Assembly: GCA_021234155.1 (NCBI GenBank)
Contig: JAJEKV010000541.1
Location: 62,001 to 126,000 of the forward strand
DNA: 64,000 bases
Origin: Isoetes taiwanensis
Lineage: Eukaryota > Streptophyta > Lycopodiopsida > Isoetales > Isoetaceae
Reading direction: 5' to 3'
The notes below the pieces were generated by a model, which had not been told where the DNA came from, searched no databases, and saw only the letters and a program-made list of their open reading frames with translations. The position numbers were made by a program, and so were the translations under genes. The first letter of the stretch is position 1. Every line of letters begins with the position of its first letter. Shown here piece after piece: positions 21,803-33,820 of this stretch.

Positions 21803-24800
21803 ATGAAGATTCTTACTTGGAACCTTAGGGGAATAAAAGGTCCCCTTAAAAGAAGGAGGGCTATTTCCCAAATAAGGGAATACAACTCGATATCATTCTT
21901 CTTCAAGAGCTAAGGCTACCAAACTTTGAATGCTCGAACTTAGGTATTTGGATTGGCCCCTGGTCATTCTTCCATTTGGATTGAAGCCTCGGGAACTTCG
22001 AGGCATATGTATTATCTGGAAGAAATTTAAACATAATATTGTTTATAACAGATCCATGCAAAAGCCGGGTAAGTCGTTACTCTTGTTCATGATGATCTAA
22101 CCTTTGGTGTGATCAATATTTATGCTTCTCTTGATTCCGAGAAAGTTAGAGAACACACTTGGCATGACCTCAATGATGGCTTCTTTTCTCAATCTTGTCA
22201 AACATGGATTATTGCAGGTGATTTTAATAACACACCTAGCTGGGACCTTAAATGTGGCAAAAATCTTAACATGTCTGCTTCTGAGAGGGTAAATTGGGAT
22301 AACTTCCTTGATCAGCATCTCCTTAATCACATCCCATCCTCTACTGCCAGATACACTTGGTCCAATAAACAAAGTGGTAATGCCCGAGTTTTTTGCACTC
22401 TGGATAGATTCTATATCAGTAACATGGCTAATTCTTTCGGGACAATCAAGATGGTCTTTAGTGATGAGTCTACTTCTATATCAGACCATCAACCTCAATT
22501 TCTATCTACCAAACATGTCATCAACATGAAGAGATCTGGAAATATTCCTTTTAAATTAAACTGTTCTCTGCTTGACTCAGATAGATTCAATTCTGAATTT
22601 ATAGCCTATTATAACTCTCTTCCAAGGGTTACTGCTCTTAATTCCATGAAATCTTTCTACTCCAACATCAAGCTGTCTAAATCTTGGATCAAAAATTGGT
22701 CAAAGATTTTCGTGCTTCTAAAATTGCAGAGAAAAACAATCTGCTTCAAAAGATGAAAGATGTCAGATTGAATCTCCAATCTGACCCTTTAAACTCTGAG
22801 CTTCACTCTATGGAAGAGAATCTGGAAATGTCTATCAAATCTATGGAAGAATTGGAGGCTAAAGGGGCAGCCATCAAATGCAAATTAAAATACCATGCTC
22901 AAATGGATAGCTCCAACTCAAAATTTTTCTACAGGGTTGCTAAAAATAGGATTTTGAGAAATCAACTCTCTGCAATTGCTACTGAAGATGGATCTATTAT
23001 CTCAGATCATGGCCATATCTCTAATTATTTCCATGACAAATACAGGGATATTTTTACCAAACCCATGGACAACTTTCCGATCTCTGTAGGGCAACAATTG
23101 CAGGGATTTCCTAAACAATCTGCCAAACTTAACTTCCATATCTACATCCCCTGAAATTGAAAACCTTCCCACTGAAAATGAAGTCTTGTCCATAATTAAA
23201 GATCTTGGGAAGAATAAAAGTCCGAGCCCGTGATGGCCTTCTGTGGAATTTTATATTAAATGCAGGATGTTATCAAATTGGATCTAATGCACATGATTCA
23301 TGGATTCGGAATCTCAATCATTTACATCCATCTATTTGCTCGTGTTTTGTCACCATGATTCCAAAAAGTAGATAATCCCAAAGTTCAATGATTGAGGCCA
23401 ATTTCTTTAACTAATACCTCCTATAAAAATATGTGCTAAGATCATTGCCAATAGAATTAAAGGTCATCTTCAAAAGGTCATTAGTTATTGCCAATCTGCA
23501 TTTTTACCAAACAGGTTTATTCTTGATAACTACATTGCTGCCATGGAGGGCCTCCACTGGAATTCTTTATCAAAGAAAAATTGCATTCTCTTGAAACTCG
23601 ACTTTTCCAAAGCCTTTGACACAGTAAGATGGGATTTTTTGGAGTTTGCCTTATCTAAGCTTGGTTTTTCCAGCAAATTGATAAAGTTAATTCTTGGTCT
23701 CAATCAAAGATCTCAATCTGCTATTCTTATCAATGGATCTCCTACCAGATTTTTCCCGTTAGCCAGAGGTGTCAGGCAAGGCTGCCCTCTTGCCCCTTAT
23801 TTATTTCTGGTAGTTGCTCAAATGCTTACATCTGCTATTCAATTTCATCAAAGTAATAATGATATTTATGGTCTCACTCTGCCTGATAATTCTTCTCTAA
23901 CCATCTCTCAATATGCAGATGATACCTTCACATTCCTCCAAAATGATCCTAATAATATTGATTTCTTTTTCAAGATCATAGATTCTTTCAGTGCTGCCTC
24001 TGGTGTTCACCTCAACAAAGATAAATGTGTCATCATTGGGGATATTACTTCTGATAATATCTCGGGTATTAAATGTGTGCACTCTAATGATTCAACTAAA
24101 CTCTTAGGCATGCCTTTGTCCACAAACCCTTCTATTAAAGGCCTGTGGTCTCCTATTGTCTCTCGGATAAAAAAGAAATTGTCTAATTATGGCAGTTATT
24201 TATCTTTAGCTGGCAGAACTATTATTGCTAACTCTGTTATTGCCAGCTCCCATATTTACTTCTCTTCAGCCCTTCTTGCTCCAAAATCTGTCTATCAACA
24301 GCTTGAAAGAATTATTAGAAATTTCATTTGGGGCAAGCATCATATGGTCAACTGGAAATCCATTGCTAGAAGTAAAACTCAAGGTGGTCTTGGATGTAAA
24401 AATCTTCTTTATCAAGGCTATGCTCTAGCTGGTAAATATGTCTGGAGATCTCTCTTTCATGGCAATAATCCAGCCTCTATCTTTATCAAATACTGGCTGT
24501 CTGGCAGCCATATTAAAGGTCATCTATCTCTTGTGCACCAATTACCCTCTTCAGCTTTTTACAACTTACAACCTGGTGCAAATTCATCCCCTCTGATGAG
24601 AAACATTATCCTGGCTTGGAATTGGTCTCATAAAGCTTTCAACCATGTGGATCTTCATAAATGTCACCTTAGCTCTTCTATCTTCTCGAACCCTATGCTT
24701 TCTAGGGACAACTCATCTCCTCTTGTCGTTATTCACCCCGGGATTTATAAGAAGTGGAGTAATCATAATATCCTCGACCGGAGACGTAATAGCGGTGGAT

Positions 24801-25588
24801 TACTTGGACCGCAAAAAAAAAAATAAGGGAACCTCTTCCGGGAATCTTTTTAAGCATATCACTCAATCTCAAGAATCATAACTTGGAGGCATGCTCAAAC
24901 TCAAATATTGACTAGATTCTAAATAATAAAGGCAGTTTACAAAGTCTCCGGCATTTACAAATTTTTTGAATAAGCACACAGCCTCAAAAGCTAAAACTTT
25001 TGGAATATCTCTCGAGGAATCTGGAGCTTTGAAACTTTTTAGAAGTGTGTGGAATTCCAAGCTAACTCCCAAGATTGAATATTTTATCCTGGTTATTGGC
25101 TAATGGTAGTGTTCCTAATCTTCTCTCTATTGCTAGACATCAAGCCGAATTTTGCTCCTATAAATGCCCATTGTCCTCTTCAATGCAATCAAATGGAAGA
25201 CATGCTACACATTTTTTATCTGTCCTAATTTGAACTCTTTATGGAATTGGTTTCATTACCATTTTGCCACACCTAAGCCTACTTCCATGCTGAAGTTTCT
25301 TTCAAATAATGATGCTTTCTTAAATTCCTTATCCTTCACTATTTTATGGAATATTTGGAAGCGCGAAATAGATGTCTACATGGCAAATATTCTGTCTCTT
25401 GCACTTGGATTAAGTTACACATTATTTATGATCTCGAATTGGTGACCACTTGTAATATAAACATAAAAACAATCATTTTGATGCCGTGGAACAAACTTGG
25501 GTGTATTTTATGGTTCTTTTAATCTTTTTTCGATTAAATTGTCATGATGAATTCACTAACACCGATTTATATCCATCGAGTTATATGA
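21803..25588 (+). pseudogene. LINE ORF2: endonuclease-reverse transcriptase, copy B (broken)
   Basis: The endonuclease start matches copy A, but 21885-22135 is frameshifted. The stretch 22109-23150 is the cleaner of the two copies. From 23543 to 24826 a single frame of 427 residues spans the core of reverse transcriptase, with LKLDFSKAFDTVRWDF, RQGCPLAPYLF and YADD at 23912-23923. The zf-RVT part after 24.8 kb is heavily broken, with lost or gained bases. Reading the two copies together shows that neither set of breaks need be real. I do not reconstruct a product. Confidence 0.92.
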
Positions 25589-26364
25589 ACAACCTCGGAT
25601 CGACCTTAGAAGAGAATTCGCATTCATGTGGAACGACTTCTTGATCAAGAGATAGTTTATTTCAAGGCCTTTGAATGAGAGAATTGTTAGAGGCGGGGAC
25701 CCGATGTGGACATTCTAGACATACCGGAGAGGGATATTGATTTGGACAATTGAGTTCTAGCAGAGAGGCCTACCTTATGCATGAGTTGTGGTGGTTCCTA
25801 GGCGATTTGGCGGCAATATGGTGAGCATCAATTTGATTACTATAGAGTACGCTATTATTACCACCGCACGGGAGTATGGGCGATGCATATGGAACTCTTA
25901 TACTGAGGGCAACAAGATACTCGATACTTTGATTCAGAACCGAACCGGGAAATAATCACATCATGATTATCCAAACCGGACTACCCTTCCTTTTTCCAAT
26001 ACATTGACTCATATCATTTCTAATTTCCACATCCTATCACCATCACCTCACATTTTCCTTAATTTCACATTTTGACTCATGATTTTGCTCTCGAGTTGCT
26101 ATCTTCCTGGCCAATACTATTATGTTTTTGGCTGTCAGCTGGTCATTCATGGACATTACGGCATGGTATCTTAATCATGTTTCAGCTTCCAGACTTCGGG
26201 ACTTTAGATCTAAGTTGGTTTTTAATTTACCATTGTATTCACTGCTACTTGTATTTTCATTGTCATACTACTATAGTGACAATGATTTCCTTTGTATCTT
26301 TTTTACATAATTAATGGAAAAAACTTCATTCTCTCAAAAAAAAAAAAAAAAAAAAACAAATGAT

Positions 26365-27415
26365 TGACCGGTAGCCAAATCAATACTTTCCAAGGTTTAT
26401 TTTTTTTTTTTTTTATACATAATTCTGCCGATCATTGTATACGCTTTCCAACGTATTGCTTTATCGACAACCAACACCACACCATACAAATAAATCCGGA
26501 TATTTCCTTTAACAACTCTTAATTACGCTCATGGTTATCTACCTACGCTCTTTACCTCTTTTCCAATTTACACATGTTTTCTTTCATTAATGCATTTTCC
26601 ATTATAGGTACAACACCCATGGAAAAAATGCAACATACATAGATCTGTACGACTTTACTCCGCGGTAAACGAAAGCGAAACATGTCAACCTCTTTGCGCT
26701 CAACGTTCATTCATAGCGGACATCATGCAACCAATGATTGGCAAAGATAAGGTATTTAAATCATAACCGGTTCGTTATTTTGACTATTTAAGACCTACTT
26801 ATCCTCATTGTACCGCCTACTTTAACATCAAATGCCACATCAGCTTTATCGATCCACAAAGAGCCTATGTGGTACGGACATGCATGGCATGTAACAAAAA
26901 AGTAATCAGTCAAGACAAAGCAATTTAAGGTGCAATGATTGTCATAAAAACACGGGGACTCCAAAAGATACTTTTAATTTTCGGCCACCATCCATAAACG
27001 CGGACTAACCACATTGTTCATTATTTGCTAGGTACATATTATCATGCAATCTAATTGACACAACTGCAGAAATACGAGCTACTGCATTTAACCAAGAAGC
27101 AGAACAAATTCTTGGTCATGTAAGCCGGAGCAACTATACTGTAATGAAAAGCCGGTCGGTAATTTCTGCACAAGATTACACGAGGCAATACCGTATAACA
27201 TCAAATCCTTTTTACTTGCGGAATCTTTCCAGCAAACATACCATACACAACTCAAGAAAGCAACGTGGATACCCAAACTATTTCGTGTTAGTGTACTCCA
27301 AGTCGACTTCAATTATGATAAGAGGCGAAAAGTGATTATTCGCCAAGTCGTTCCGATAGACTGGACTACTGAATGTAGGTATATATTACACCAAATACAG
27401 TCTCTTCAGACCTAA
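26365..27415 (+). pseudogene. RPA70-like 3' exons, second copy
   Basis: These are the same exons as 18201-19255, with damaged triplets: the acceptor before the exon at about 26455 has lost CAG, and the zinc-finger exon is frameshifted near 26820-26960. The last exon recovers from about 27230 and ends with the same stop. It is a by-product of the tandem duplication. Confidence 0.85.
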
Positions 27416-27954
27416 CTTCTCGGCTCAGTTTCATTGTACAACATATGCTATTCGGGTCCTTTTATAACTACTTCCCTCAGTATATATTACAATCTAAATC
27501 TTTTCAACCCTAGCTTCGACTAAGTTTCATTGTATATATGTTATTTGCTGTTTGTAATTACTTCCCTCAGATATATTTTTCATTTTCAATCTATTTACAC
27601 TCTATTTCAGCAAACAAACGTTGTTTTTCAAATCAGCTTTAGATAGCTCTTTACAAACAACTAACCTTTGACACCCATTTCTTTCTTGCTATCTAATTGA
27701 ATGATAACCTATTAAATATCCACACCAATAAGCAATAACACAATAAAATATATATAATTCATACAATTGCAACACAACCATAACTTCACGTCCATTTACG
27801 TAAATATTATTACAATTATATTGGGGAGAGTAACAACATACATGAAAATCTATCATTCACACATATTTTCGCGTTCAACACATCGCACACTTCAAACCAA
27901 AATATCATTCATCTTAACCAATGGGCGTGTTAACGCCGCAAGATTCCAGCCTTT

Positions 27955-28353
27955 GTATTTAAAGAAAAGTATGGCGAGGACTTAAAGAAACCAGCCAACT
28001 CTTTGGAGCTTAAGGAGGCGTGTGCAATAGAGTGTTTGCCCTAAAAGTACGATGAGGCAAACAAACGGCGGGCCGCTTATCAGCCACGACATTAACCGGT
28101 TTCAAATTTTGCCTTCGAGATGGTCGAGTATGTTAGTTTGTATTCCGTATCACGCTTTGTGTGCTTGTTGCCCTTGAGCGCTCTAATGCCTTCCATTTTC
28201 GAAAGCGCGTGACCGGGAGGTGCGTAAGCTAAATTTTTAATATGTTCGAAAGGGGAGAGTGAAGAGTAAGGGAAAGGTGTCCGGACAAAAAGAAGGGTGC
28301 CCGGCGTCCCAAAAAAAGAGATGACAATTACAAGTGTGGAGGGAGTTGCGGTG
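27955..28353 (+). CDS. Duplicated middle exons of the host gene
   Basis: The exons at 27955-28127 and about 28209-28353 duplicate 19791-19955 and 20039-20177. Here the coding sequence contains small indels at CAG/CTG sites and the second acceptor reads GCG instead of CAG. The second exon runs straight on into unique sequence at 28354, so this copy, not the one at 20 kb, is joined to the 3' part of the gene. Confidence 0.6.
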
Positions 28354-29030
28354 GCTTCGATATGGATTTGCTAAAAGGCTCCTTAAAGTTGTTGACAAAT
28401 ACTTAATCGGAAGAAATGTCCAAAGAACCGCACAAAGCAAGTTGTATTTTAAGTTTTGTTTGTTATTCTAATAATCTCCTACTTGCTCGTGAAGGCAAAA
28501 GTGTATTCGAATACACTTTTTCTTTCCTTTGTAAAGTATTACGAATTGCGGGACCCAAGTGCAAAGGCGTAATTGTCAATCATTACGAATACGTAAGCTA
28601 ATTAACCATCTTCCGATATGTTCTCACGTCGTGAGATTGGGTCCTTGATGCTTTCTTGCCTGGGTACAACAATAGCATGTGCACTTAAAAGGGTCGCGAA
28701 TTGTGTTGTTATTGACATTGATAAAGAGGTCAAAACTTTATCAAGATGAGGTTGTCCGCCTTTACCAACTCTACCGTGATGAAAATCAAGAGTTTGGTGC
28801 CAAATCATCATCGATTTTTGCCAAGATGACATCCTCGAGATACAGCCCCTTTACGGCTCTACGGAAGATGAAGCTACCTTTTTGCGAGGCTTAAAGTAGA
28901 TCTAGCTACTATTTCTGAAGAGATTGTAGACACCGGTAAAGATGAAACAATGACAATGGAGCAAACCTGCAGAAGGACCAACACGGGGACAAGCAAACAA
29001 CATCTTGAGGACTTTGATTTAGACCTCTGA
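28354..29030 (+). CDS. 3' exons of host gene with DNA-methylase-like AdoMet motif
   Basis: Directly after the duplication one frame reads GFAKRLLKVVDKYLIGRNVQ. An intron-like stretch with the palindrome at 28497-28520 follows. Next comes GPKCKGVIVNHYEYVS, a broken link, then WVLDAFL and, one frame slip later, GTTIACALKRVANCVVIDID (to about 28726). VLD.F-GTT-hydrophobic helix-ID.D is the layout of motif I of N4/N6 adenine or cytosine DNA methylases. The slip falls at a GCCTGGG where GCTGG would keep frame. The C-terminal frame begins near PLYGSTEDEATFLRGL and ends DFDLDL at a TGA (29028). I could not find the catalytic DPPY/NPPY motif; it may lie in a missed exon. A ParB-like domain joined to a methylase is known from phages and mobile elements; a plant nuclear version would be unusual. 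Confidence 0.45.
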
Positions 29031-29099
29031 CTTATCTTTTGCTAAATTATTTATTATTGGCTACAAAATACTGCCATATTTGATGTACTGAAAGAAATT

Positions 29100-29105
29100 A
29101 ATAAA
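29100..29105 (+). terminator. Poly(A) signal AATAAA
   Basis: A canonical AATAAA lies 70 bases after the TGA that closes the host gene, followed by T-rich sequence. It supports 29.03 kb as the end of the coding part. Confidence 0.5.
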
Positions 29106-30693
29106 AACAAAATTATTCTTATTTCTACCTTTTTTGGATGTCTTCGAATTCCTAGTGAAATTCCTGGTGTATTAATGTCTGGAATTTTGCCATTTTCAAG
29201 TGCTCTTTTCTACAAATGCAAGATCATCACTTCAAAAGAACCTAAAATGCACGATAAAATATTCTGTTCCACTTAAAATCCCCAACTTCTTTTGAAAATG
29301 ATCAATTTTTAAATCCTGGTGTTTTTTTTAAGGGAATCTTTGAAACGGGAGTGATGCAACACTCCCGTTTAATTTGCAATCGTGTTGAGCTTTGTCTCGC
29401 ATGAAAATCTATGATTTAGTGAGACTATTTTTTATTGGCGAGTATATAAGTCTCATGACTGTTAACTTAGATGTTAATGTGTTAGTACAACAGCCTAGGC
29501 CAAGGGGCTAGGTCCATTTCAGTTGGTATCAGAGTGGAAAGTTTTGTCACCTTCGGGCCGTGGAAATTAAGGGCTAAGAACTTAATAGATTCTACTATAA
29601 AGTAGAATGTTCTGGCGGTTGGCAAATGCACTAGCCTAGATGAGTCAAGTGGAATGAGAAAGGAGCATAAGTCTAATGGAGTGATAGTATCTTAGTTGTG
29701 ATTGTTATTCTATGTTATATAAGGTACAAAAGCTAATGGAATGCAGCTCATCAAGGAGCTAAGCTTGGTTGTTGGTAGATTGTCTAGTGGTGGACCACGT
29801 TAACGCATTACTTTAAAGTAGACCATGTGTAAGGAGTTGCAGTGCTTCAGCAAAGTCAGTGCTAAGGTTGTGAGGGCCCATGAACTGTGCTTAAAGAGAT
29901 AAATTCAAGGGTTTAGGAAGTGGCTAGCTATGTTGAGTAGGTTTTTTTTTTTTTTTTTTTGTGAAACGTCCGCTAGACTATGTTCGTAATCTTTTATGTT
30001 CTCTTGAATTAACATGTGCGGGCTGTATAGCCATAAGATACATAGGTTGGAGGATGTGATTATGTCATTTATTTGTCACTCTTGGATTTGGCCATCCAAG
30101 ATGTGTCATATGAATACATATCTAGTTCGACCTGAGTACCTCTCTTGCCATGGTGGGCTTAGTATTTCATAGTGCGCTATTTTATCCTTAGTAGGAAAAA
30201 GTAGATTAACCCTATGATGCAGATGTTTGCTACGTTAGCTTGGACATCTGTAGTAAATAATTTATACTTGATGCTTCGAGTTTCATTATAGATAGTGAAG
30301 TTTTTAATTCCAAACTTTATATATGCTAGTGACAAGGTTAATGCACTTAGTTGATGATGAATTTGTTGTAGAATGTGGAGGGGTTATTGGGAATACCCAT
30401 GTCCTATTGCTATTGTGGTGGAAATGTGCAACTGAGGAGACTGTATCAGAACATAACAGTGGCTCAGAATCGCAAAAAGCCAAATATGGATAAGAGATGT
30501 AAAACCATAGATTGGCTAAAGGTTAGTCTTTTACATTTAAAGTGATAGAAAGTGAGCTACTAGATATGTCAGACCGAATGAAGTGTTAAACCGCATTGAA
30601 GCAGTGCCTTACGGACTAGAGTTACGCTGCATATTAAGGTTGGAGAAGCATGTGTACCTCAAGTAACTCATGAGGACATGAGTTGAATTTTAC
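29106..30693. other. Non-coding stretch with LTR-element traces
   Basis: No coding frame of note. It contains a methionine-tRNA primer-binding-site match (29524-29534), a run of 22 T (29941-29962) and a TATA-like ATATAAG near 29445 just left of the binding site. The sequence before 29515 may be the end of a 5' LTR, though I did not find its mate. No gag or pol is visible. Confidence 0.4.
29524..29534 (+). other. Primer-binding site of an LTR retrotransposon
   Basis: TGGTATCAGAG is complementary to the 3' end of initiator tRNA-Met, the primer used by most plant LTR retrotransposons. It lies 8 bases after a possible LTR end (GTCCA at 29511-29515). The element's coding part is absent. Confidence 0.55.
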
Positions 30694-30715
30694 AAGGGGA
30701 GAATGCAACGAACCT
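30694..30715 (+). other. Possible polypurine tract and 3' LTR start
   Basis: AAGGGGAGAA followed by TGCAACGAACC matches the arrangement polypurine tract then TG at the start of a 3' LTR, as in Ty3/gypsy elements. The following 600 bases, with ATATAAG at 31089, might be LTR. The end is not found, and the sequence does not match the LTR-like end at 29.5 kb. Confidence 0.35.
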
Positions 30716-33285
30716 AGTGGCCTTGTGGGCATGACGCTCGTAAGTTACCTGAAAGTGGCTTACTTTGTTTCAGTATAAGATGGTGTAGATCATCTAACGA
30801 CCTTGTTGATATGCGTCCATAGGTTATGCTAGTTGTGGCATTTAAAACTATAGAAATATATTAGCTAAGGTTATTTCAATCCTTAATATATTAAACTCAA
30901 AAGAGTGAGCACCATAAAAATAGGCGCAAGAGAATCGTGAACTGTGCTAGGAATATCAGAGAACCGAATGTGTCTTATTAAGGAATGCCATGCTAAATCC
31001 AGCACCCAACATGCCGAATGGGCATCTGGTGGGATGTTCTGGCAGCAGGATCAATTGCCAAGTGGGCTTCTCTGCATCGAGCTAAAGTATATAAGAGGAA
31101 GGAGAGGCTGGCCGGATTGCAGAACATGGAGGAGAGAAGAGAAGAAAGTAGCAGAAACTGGAAGGAGCTTGCAGATGGGAAGGCGATGAGGAAATAAAAG
31201 CAAGAGAGGCAGACCCAGTCGATAGGAAGCAGAACCAATCCGAGAAACTGAGGTGGGGATTCAAGCATGTTTGGGGTTTTGTTGTATTACTGTGAATATG
31301 ATTGCTTAAGACTGGTTACTGTGAAGCATAGGGAAGTAAACACCATCGTCTTTGAGCCAATTGCCAGTTCGGCAACTGTAATCTATCATGATATTTGGTT
31401 GGTGATTCCCAAATCCGAAAGATTGCGGTGGAATTCGACCATCAATCCCTGTGAACAAAAGCTTGTTGTAGTATTTGCGAAAAAAACCTTCCTTCTACCA
31501 GTCGATCTCCTTTGCCTGGGTAAAATTTGTAGCTCCACTTTCTCAATCGGTTGTGATTCCAGAGGTTGCTTTTGGGATGCAAATCCATATCAGTGCTAAG
31601 ATCCTACCTTGGCCGGATAGAAAGAGCAAGTGGGCAAGGGAAAAGGCTGCCGCTATTGGCTGCCGTGCCTTCTGTTATGTATTATGTTCTTGAGGGGGAT
31701 ACCCGGGGCCGATATCCCCCGACTTTTGAAAGTTATAGGAAAATTAATATCCATGCCTTAGAAGATTATTTGGCATCTTTGTTGATTGGGCTGTATTATA
31801 CCTTGCTAGCCATATATTTGTTAGGACCAAGTTTTTCGCTAGCAGTAAGCGTCTTAGGTATAGAACTGTGCTTGATGTCTTGAACCATATTAGCCAACCT
31901 TGAAATATGTTTGTTCTTGGGACCATTGGTCATATGATCACTGTCTTAGATTTATGTATATTGTTGCGGTCTACTTTAAACTATTGGGGTGGTTAAACGT
32001 CTTTTACCATTCACGTCTTGTGAGGTATAATGGTAGTACTAATACTAGATGTGCAAAGATCCTGCTTAGACAGTTGCCCAATCTATAGTGCTTTGCCTTT
32101 GATATGGTATAATGGCCATAGCTCGAAGGGAGTATTGATAAGCCTACGAACCATAAGTGATAAATGTTATATGTTGGAAACATAGAGTAACCTTGTCCTA
32201 GAGTTAGGTCGAATATGTGGGATAGTTTTCTTGCATAACTCCAGTCTTTAGAGACGTCTTCCTGCATGTCCATGTTAGGGATATACTTGAAGATATAAGG
32301 TCTAAGTTATTGATCCATGCTTGTTAGCATATGAAGTTATGTAATCATGCATAGGTAGTACTATCCTCTAGAGTGGGTCGTGACTAGACTGAGTTATGCC
32401 AATCATTGATTCTACTAGGCCAAACCACGGTATGGGGCCGAGGGCACGATAATACAAAAGCTAAGGGGAAGAATTGGAAAATTGAATGGCGTATTAAAAT
32501 AGTTAGGGAAATAAATGATAAACATCAAGTGCGTAATGTTCAAGGAGGAGAAGAGCTTGCGGGGCTTATAGGTATTCCTGGACAAAAACTGCCGTTTTGA
32601 GCCATAAAATTGGGCAAACTTTAAGTAATTTTTGAGGTTGTCTAGGGCTTACAAAACAGGGCCATTTTGAGCCATTAAACTTCATCTACTGCTGTTAGGC
32701 ATGTTTTCTCCTTCACATAAAGATGTCCAATATATAATTCCATGATATAAAGATGCATAATAAATGCAACAAAATTCCTGCTTATGAAATAGTTGCATGT
32801 AAAATGTAGGCATATGCAAGATACAATAGGTTCTAAAAATGACGTGCCAGCTATTGGGAAAGAGTAGAAAGAGACAAAGAGATACCATGATCATGTATTG
32901 TCATATAAATGCAAGATGGCTACCCATAATTACCAGAAAAATATATAATTATGATAAAAAGATGACATTCAGTCTGTAGCCATAACAGTTTTGAGATTTT
33001 TCAACCACAGAGAGCGAATCTATGAAAATGGGTTGGCTTTCTATAGCAATCAGGGCTTAATGGTATAAGGGAGAGTAATTAGCCAGTTGGGCATAATTTC
33101 AGGACAATATTGGTCTAAAGGAGGCAGACAAAACAATATGGAATTGTGTGGCTACGGTACTCCCAAACACTATAAGTAGAGGAGATCAAAACCCGTGGAT
33201 ATTGCACCCTTCTATTCAGCCAAACAAGTTTGTGAAATAATGTTATAGAAGATTGAGGACTAAGGGCTTACTTCCAATATATAAT
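30716..33285. other. No recognisable gene
   Basis: Only short frames occur; the longest (31267-31599, 110 residues; 31566-31883, 105 residues) lack motifs. The purine-rich stretch at 31090-31250 may belong to LTR or leader sequence. Otherwise I see nothing here. Confidence 0.4.
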
Positions 33286-33289
33286 AAAT

Positions 33290-33820
33290 GGAAACTAGTG
33301 ATCACGAAGGAAAACCTTTAAAACATCCGGAGTAATGCTTGGCTGAAATATCTCCCCCCATGCATTAATGGTTTCCTTTGGCAAGTGATCCATAGTGTTC
33401 CAAAGGTCAATCAACTAGTCTCAAAATGGGACAATAACATCAGCCCACTATTCCCCATATGTGAGGCTGAAGAGGAGTCCATAGAATATTACCTGGTAGA
33501 GTGTGAGATGTTGCAAGTAGTGTGGGCAAGGTCTTTCATATAGCTAAGGCATGGACAATCTGGTCAATATGGAAAAGGAGGAAAAGGATTAGGAGGTCAT
33601 ATCATCAAATCAGCTTCTTCATATGGTACTTCAAAGGCTTAAAAAATTCAAGCTAGTGTTTGAAAGTGAAGAAGACATAAAGATAGAAATACGGGGCATC
33701 TTTCTAAATCTACTCTAGGTCAAAAAAGAGAATTGTGCAAGAAGGAGCCATGTAGCTATCTTCATCTCAAAATAAAGTCTATTTTTTATCCTTCAAGAAA
33801 AAGAAGAAGAAGAAAACTTA
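33290..33820 (+). pseudogene. LINE remnant with zf-RVT domain
   Basis: One frame reads WLKYLPPCINGFLWQVIHSV, then PICEAEEESIEYYLVECEML and VVWAR: the C-terminal zinc-binding zf-RVT domain of plant non-LTR retrotransposons (Cys-x2-Cys normally, here only one Cys of the first pair, then Glu-Tyr-Tyr in place of Glu-His). A second block, WTIWSIWKRRKR, follows after a stop. The end has an A-rich AAGAAG tail near 33800. It is a short 3' relic, different from the LINEs at 12 and 35 kb. Confidence 0.65.

Larger units (their letters stand above)
20569..26356 (+). mobile_element. L1-type LINE, copy B
   Basis: It is the duplicate of the LINE at 12402-18193 with identical boundaries, an A tail at 26336-26356 and the intact 8-bp target duplication CAAATGAT at 26357-26364. 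It is not an independent insertion: flanking RPA sequence is identical on both sides. Confidence 0.93.
20178..28353 (+). repeat. Tandem duplication unit B (8.18 kb)
   Basis: This is the direct repeat of 12011-20177. Nearly all differences from unit A are one- to four-base changes at CAG or CTG triplets. In blocks 21.0-22.1, 23.1-23.4 and 24.5-28.3 kb this unit is the damaged one, whereas at 14.35-15.0 and 16.26-16.8 kb unit A is. The central part (23.45-24.45 kb) is almost identical to unit A. Confidence 0.95.

Noticed and set aside
20569-26356. Second LINE as an independent insertion
   Set aside because: It shares insertion site, target duplication and all flanking sequence with the first; it is a product of the tandem duplication.
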